This document shows, piece by piece, positions 58,873 to 64,000 of a stretch of DNA of 64,000 bases (its first letter is position 1; every line of letters begins with the position of its first letter). The DNA is from JACKHA01 sp041401985 (GTDB taxonomy: Bacteria; Planctomycetota; Phycisphaerae; Phycisphaerales; UBA1924). The notes below the pieces were generated by a model, which worked only from the letters and a program-made list of their open reading frames with translations, searched no databases and was not told where the DNA came from. The DNA lies in assembly GCA_041401985.1 (NCBI GenBank), contig JAWKTE010000009.1, positions 124,001 through 188,000 of the forward strand, read 5' to 3'. The position numbers were made by a program, and so were the translations under genes.

Positions 58873-60093
58873 TCATGGGCCGCCGCGCGGGCGGATTCGC
58901 GTGCCATCGTTGACCCGATCGGACGGGTACAGCACGACCCTGTCGCCGACGCCGACGCCCTCTTGAACCTCGGCGGATTCTGTGCCAATTAGCCCGAGCA
59001 CGACCGGCACAGCGACAGCGCGCCCGTCCCGCTCCACGAACACCGTCCACACACGCCCGACGCGGAACAACGCGCCTAGCGGCACGAGCGGCACCTCGTC
59101 CTTGGCAGCCACGAGGATGGCCGTCTCGACGCGGAATCCATCGCCGAGCCCCTGACGCTGTTCCGGCTCGCCCTCAAAGTCAAGGATGACGTTGACGCGC
59201 TGCTCCTCGACGCCCAGCGCTGAGATCTTCGTGAACGCCGACGGCTCGATGGTCCGAACCCGGGCGGGCAAGTCGTGCTCGCCGCCCCAGCGCTGGATCA
59301 GCGCGGGTGCACCCGCGCGCACGCGCACGGCATCGACCGAGAGCACATCGACCTCGATCTCGAGGTCGCGCGGCTCAGTCGCCAACCTCCAACAGGGCCT
59401 GACCCGGCGCGACCACTCCGGCTCTCCTGGAACACCCGCGTCACCTGCCCGCTGATCGGAGTAAGCACCTCAAACCTCGCCGGAGCGGTGCCGTTCTCGA
59501 CGGCCCCGTCATCGAACCCGCGTCAGGGCGGCTCGCGCCACCTCCAGCTCGTACTCAGCGATGTCCTGTGCGAACGCCGCGGCACGGCGGCTTTCCTCGG
59601 CCCGTCGGACTTCGAGCAGCGCTCGGTCGAGTGATTCCTGGTTCGCCCCGCCGCGGGCCATCGCCTCGTGCTCGCGCTCGAAGTCGGTCCGGGCAAACTG
59701 CAGGTCCGCCTCGGCCCGGGCCAGTTCCGGCTCGGCACGGGCGAGATTCGCCTCGGCCGCCCGCACCCGCATCTGGGCCTCGCCCTCGGCCCGAGCGTCG
59801 AGCAGCGACGGCGGCGATGGCTCGATGACCGCCAGAACGGTCCGCCCCGCGACCACCGCATCGCCCTCGTCGAGTTCGATGCGGAGCAGACGTCCGGCCA
59901 ATGGGGCCGAGACCTGGTACCGGTCTTTCAGACGCGTCCGTCCGTCTTCATCGACCGTGACCTCGACGGTGCCGAGTCGGATCGCCTCCAGGTCCACGCC
60001 GACCGGGGTGGGCATGAAAGCCACCACGAGGGCGGCCACCGCCACGAGCGCGGCCGCGACCCCAATTGCCCGCCTGATGAATGCCGCCCGCAT
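58873..60093 (-). pseudogene. HlyD-family ABC export adaptor broken by clustered frameshifts
   Basis: The N-terminal part (60093-59509) has a membrane anchor, a biotinyl/lipoyl-like half (YQVSAPLAGRLLRIELDEGD) and a long coiled coil ending ALTRV. The C-terminal part (from about 59385) has IEVDVLSVDAVRVRAGAPAL and VPLGALFRVGRVWTVFVERD. Between 59385 and 59525 the expected peptide can be read in other frames (FDDGAVENGTAPARFEVLTP, then VVAPGQALLEVGD), which requires about three shifts. The gene is the third of an export operon; without repair it would not make a working adaptor. Confidence 0.75.
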
Positions 60094-60140
60094 GTAAGCC
60101 TCCGCTGCTGAGAACGACCCGCCCCTCGGGTCCGCACAGA

Positions 60141-62507
60141 CTACCCCTTGGTCTTGAGCACCGCGACCAAATCAAGGCGGTCGAGCCGCCGCCGCACGAG
60201 CAGGCCAGAGATCGCTGCCGCCGTCGCAACCACACTGGCGGCCATGGCAAGCGTCCGGCTGCTGATCGCGAGAGGGAACCGCTGCGTCTCGGTCTGCAGC
60301 GCCGCCACCGCCCACGCCGCCATGGCGGAGCCGATCAGCATGCCGATGGGGATCGCAACCGCGGTCAGAACGCCCAGTTCGGTCAGCAGGATGAACGAGA
60401 TCTCGCGCCGGTGGAACCCCAGCACGCGCAGGCTCGCCAGCTCGTGCGACCGCTCGGCCAGCGAGATCCGGGCCGCGTTGTAGACCACACCCACCGCGAT
60501 GACGCAGGCGAAGGCAACGTTTACCAGGCGCATCCGCAGCAGGTTCTCGGCCATTGTCGTCCGGAAGGAACGGATGGTGGCGTCCTTCAGGCTCACGCCC
60601 GCGACCCGCGGCGTCCGCTTGAGCACGCGGTACAGCTCGAGGGTCCGGTCGGGGTCGACCAGCAAAGTCGCACCCGACACCACGCCGTCCTGGCGCATCA
60701 GCCGATCGGCGGCCTCCAGCGACATCATCGCGCTGCTCCCGATGTAGCCCTCCATCACCCCCGCCACCCGGACCGCGCGCACCGGTCGCTGCCCCTCGAG
60801 CACCTCGATCGTGAGCATGTCCCCGGGGGCCGCGCGGAGCTGCTCGGCAAGGCCCGTCGAGATCACCAGCCCTTCCGTCGGCAGGTCCACGAGCCGGGCC
60901 CGCGCATCGACCACCCGCTGCAACCCGTCGGATCGCTCGAGGGCCTGAACGCCCAATCGCTCCGAGAGGTGGCCATGGTGCAGTCGGGCCGGGACCACCC
61001 GCAGCGGCTCGGCCCGCAGCACACCGGGGAGCGACGCCAGTTCGTGCAGGGCCCTTCGGTGCGTGGCCTCCGTCAGCGTCACGGTGACGTCCTGGCGCTG
61101 GGCAATCTCGAACTCGTGCTCCATGATCCTGTCGATCGAGTCCACCGAGAAGTTCCCGAGCACGACAACCGCCGCCCCCATCGCGATCCCAAGCACAGAC
61201 ATCGCCGCCCGCCCGGGGCGCCGCTCCAGGTTCCGCAGCACCATCCGCATCGCCGGGGAGAGCATCCGCGCCAGCCCGAGACGCTCCGCCAGCGTCCGCC
61301 GGTACGTTGGCGGGGGCTCGGGGCGCATCGCCTGGGCCGGCGGCAGCGCCGAAGCCCACCGCACGCTCCGCCACGCCCCGATGCTGGCGGCCCCGACACT
61401 GACGAGCACACCGGTGGCCACCGCCGCCGGGTCGAGTCTGAACGGAAACGACGGGAACTTGAAGAACTGCCCGTACATGGCGTTGAGCAGCCGCCCCAAC
61501 TGATCGCCGAGCCCCACCCCCAGCCCGACGCCGACGACCACGATGACGAGCACGAACTTGGCGAAGTGCCACCCAACTTCTCGCCCCGTGTAGCCGAATG
61601 CTCGCAGGGCCGCGATCTGCTCCCGCTGCTGACGCACGGTCCGCCCGAGCACGAGGTTGACCAGGAACGCGGAGACCGAGAGGAACATCGCCGGCGGGAT
61701 GAGGGCCATGGTCTCGAGCTGCGTCAGCTCGTCGGCGACGTACCGGTGCGACTGTTGCTCGTCGCGCGAATACGCACCGCCACCCCCGTGCGGCTCCAGA
61801 AGGGCGTCCATGGCGGCGATCACCGCCCGTTCGTCGGCGCCGGGGGCCAGACGCACGAGCACGTCGTTGAACGCGCCGTCCATGTCGTACGCGCCGTCCA
61901 GGGCCCGCTTGCGCATCCACCCCACGCCGAACCGTCGGTCGTCGGGCAGGATCTCGCCGGGCCGCACCTGGAAGATGAACTCGGGCGACAGGGCCACGCC
62001 GACGATGCGCAGCCGTTGCCACCGTCCATTGATGACCGCGTCCAGATGGTCCCCCGGGCGCAGGCCGTTGGCCAGCGCGAAGGGCTCGCTGATGACAACC
62101 TCATCGGTGTGTGCGGCCTCCGGCAGACGCCCCTGGCGCAGGTGGATGGCGTTGAGTCGCGGTTCGCCCAGGTCGGGGATCGAGATCATCCGCCCGAGCG
62201 CCGGCTCGACCATTCCCTCCACATCGAGCGTGAACGCCAGCGCGACCCGTGTCTCCACGACGGAAACGCCCGGGATCTCGGCGATGCGCGCACCGAGCGC
62301 CTCAAGCGCCCGCTCCAGATTCGCGAAGACATCGGCAAACCGCGACCGCTCGTAGAACGCGCTCAGGGCCGCCCCGAGCGACGAGATTGTTGAGATCGAC
62401 ATCACCAGCGTGGCGATCCCGCACGCCATAACGCACGCCACGGCCAATGACTGGCCCTTCAGGCGCGACATGTCGCGCACCAGCTTGCGGTCGAGCACGC
62501 TGATCAC
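60141..62507 (-). CDS. FtsX-family ABC transporter permease
   Basis: A 788-residue permease with two FtsX domains and about eight to ten membrane segments. It starts DRKLVRDMSRLKGQSLAVAC. The first extracytoplasmic region spans about 50-265, and a membrane block near 270-400 carries VSAFLVNLVLGRTVRQQREQ and ALRAFGYTGREVGW. The second half repeats the pattern, with ASLRVLGFHRREISFILLTE near the end. It pairs with the ATPase at 62536 (28 nt upstream) and the broken adaptor downstream, an ATPase-permease-adaptor order seen in DevBCA-like exporters. The substrate is unknown. Confidence 0.88.
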   Translation of the reverse strand: MISVLDRKLVRDMSRLKGQSLAVACVMACGIATLVMSISTISSLGAALSAFYERSRFADVFANLERALEALGARIAEIPGVSVVETRVALAFTLDVEGMVEPALGRMISIPDLGEPRLNAIHLRQGRLPEAAHTDEVVISEPFALANGLRPGDHLDAVINGRWQRLRIVGVALSPEFIFQVRPGEILPDDRRFGVGWMRKRALDGAYDMDGAFNDVLVRLAPGADERAVIAAMDALLEPHGGGGAYSRDEQQSHRYVADELTQLETMALIPPAMFLSVSAFLVNLVLGRTVRQQREQIAALRAFGYTGREVGWHFAKFVLVIVVVGVGLGVGLGDQLGRLLNAMYGQFFKFPSFPFRLDPAAVATGVLVSVGAASIGAWRSVRWASALPPAQAMRPEPPPTYRRTLAERLGLARMLSPAMRMVLRNLERRPGRAAMSVLGIAMGAAVVVLGNFSVDSIDRIMEHEFEIAQRQDVTVTLTEATHRRALHELASLPGVLRAEPLRVVPARLHHGHLSERLGVQALERSDGLQRVVDARARLVDLPTEGLVISTGLAEQLRAAPGDMLTIEVLEGQRPVRAVRVAGVMEGYIGSSAMMSLEAADRLMRQDGVVSGATLLVDPDRTLELYRVLKRTPRVAGVSLKDATIRSFRTTMAENLLRMRLVNVAFACVIAVGVVYNAARISLAERSHELASLRVLGFHRREISFILLTELGVLTAVAIPIGMLIGSAMAAWAVAALQTETQRFPLAISSRTLAMAASVVATAAAISGLLVRRRLDRLDLVAVLKTKG

Positions 62508-62535
62508 GCCCGTCCCCGCATTCTGGCTTGAACCC

Positions 62536-63315
<780 letters not shown>

Positions 63316-63712
63316 GAGTCGATCCTACGGCCTGCCCGGCGCGGATCCCGCGATGACCGGCCCGCCAGTGCCTGGGCCGGCGAGCCACCTGTGGTGGTGA
63401 GTCGAGCCCCATCGCAGGTGGACCGCTGGCACCCCCTCCGAAGTGTCCCGGCGGACCCGCGGCTTCCGCGACGCGGCTGCTGATTGGCGCTTTGCCATGT
63501 GCCCAGCGTACAGCGGGCCCATCCCCCGGGTGCCCTCCGAACGCGTGACCGCACCCGCCCACACGTTGCCCACATTGACGCGGCACATGCAGAATCCTCT
63601 GGAATTCCAGCCCGAATCGCGCGATTCGCCTTGCTGGCCGGGCGGTTCCATGGCTTCATGTGACCACCCCGGACGGGGCTGTGGGGAACGCCCCGCCGCA
63701 GGAGTCCACGCC

Positions 63713-63940
63713 ATGAACCAGACCGCCGCCGACGCCTACGCCGCCCACCGGGCCGACATCGCCCGCCTGCTGGACGTGCTGGGCATGGAGCTCGACAAGC
63801 ACGCCGAGGCCGCCAAGGCCGACCCCTGTAACTGGGGCCGGGTCGGGGACCTGGCCAAGGTGCGGGGCGACCTCATCGGCGCGGTCGCGTTCCTGGCCGG
63901 GATGGACCCTGCCAACGTCGAGGCGTTCCTGGCCGAGTGA
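63713..63940 (+). CDS. Small conserved-type protein, 75 residues
   Basis: A 75-residue, mainly helical protein: YAAHRADIARLLDVLGMELD, then CNWGRVGDLAKVRGDLI and VAFLAGMDPANVEAFLAE. Small proteins of this look appear in planctomycete accessory regions, but I assign no function. A GGAG sequence (CAGGAG) lies about 9 nt before the ATG. It has the codon bias of the chromosome and marks the right edge of the window. Confidence 0.6.
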   Translation: MNQTAADAYAAHRADIARLLDVLGMELDKHAEAAKADPCNWGRVGDLAKVRGDLIGAVAFLAGMDPANVEAFLAE

Positions 63941-64000
63941 CGCGTCCGCCCGGGGCACCGGGCGTGGCCCGCTTTGGCCGCCGCGCGTCGCGGGGGCCGG

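Noticed and set aside
63325..63714. Possible integrase N-terminus (MAKRQSAAASRKPRVRR...) on the minus strand
   Set aside because: The start only loosely resembles recombinases; no catalytic residues follow and several overlapping short frames compete. No gene is supported in 63316-63712.

Overview
This is a GC-rich, gene-dense chromosomal window. It most resembles a member of the Planctomycetota, probably class Phycisphaerae. That placement is inferred from the gene content: secreted proteins with PEP-CTERM-type C-termini, a type-II pseudopilin-like protein ending in an H-x-DG-like motif, secreted lamin-tail, HAF-repeat and beta-helix proteins sharing one odd C-terminal repeat, and many palindromic intergenic repeats. 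No rRNA, tRNA or CRISPR array was recognised.

Layout. 1-3564: a truncated LolC/FtsX-type permease, two toxin-antitoxin modules (Phd/PIN and ParDE) and a UbiA prenyltransferase. 3565-6608: a CusF-like lipoprotein and a P1B metal ATPase, with palindromic repeats on both sides. 6609-17290: respiratory-chain genes nuoH and nuoD, separated by a fused MFS/spermidine-synthase-like protein, an M28 peptidase and a zinc-ribbon membrane protein, followed by hflX. 17487-22672: leuS, with what looks like a leader-peptide attenuator, and a divergent sthA-type transhydrogenase. 22665-28450: small proteins, PEP-CTERM proteins, a pseudopilin and a lamin-tail protein. 28617-37509: metallophosphoesterase/lipid kinase pair, zinc-ribbon protein, TacAT-type toxin-antitoxin pair, a B12-binding-like protein, a HAF-repeat protein, an ABC ATPase, and aroK-efp. 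37650-50265: MBL hydrolase, an insertion sequence lodged in a modular hairpin repeat, an unknown membrane protein, an alpha/beta hydrolase, pirin, a YHS-domain protein, a beta-helix protein and leucyl aminopeptidase.

50553-58047 is the most unusual part. It is a compact minus-strand cassette: HTH-TPR regulator, Hsp70/actin-fold ATPase with a C-terminal hydrophobic region, HerA/DUF87-type ATPase with Ser/Thr-rich flanks around a hydrophobic segment, HExxH zincin-like protein, small helper and methyltransferase. The core genes overlap. It lies beside an isolated phage terminase small subunit gene, so the right third looks like an accessory island. I do not recognise this combination as a named system. 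58873-63315 is a three-gene ABC export operon (ATPase, FtsX-type permease, HlyD-like adaptor) whose adaptor is broken by clustered frameshifts.

Two window-wide patterns stand out. First, at about ten genes a TAnnnT -10-like hexamer lies only 5-8 nt before the start codon, which suggests many leaderless mRNAs. Second, several independent families of intergenic hairpin repeats fill most gaps over 100 bp. Broken genes (the transposase and the adaptor) may be real decay or indel errors in the assembly; the sequence alone cannot separate these.
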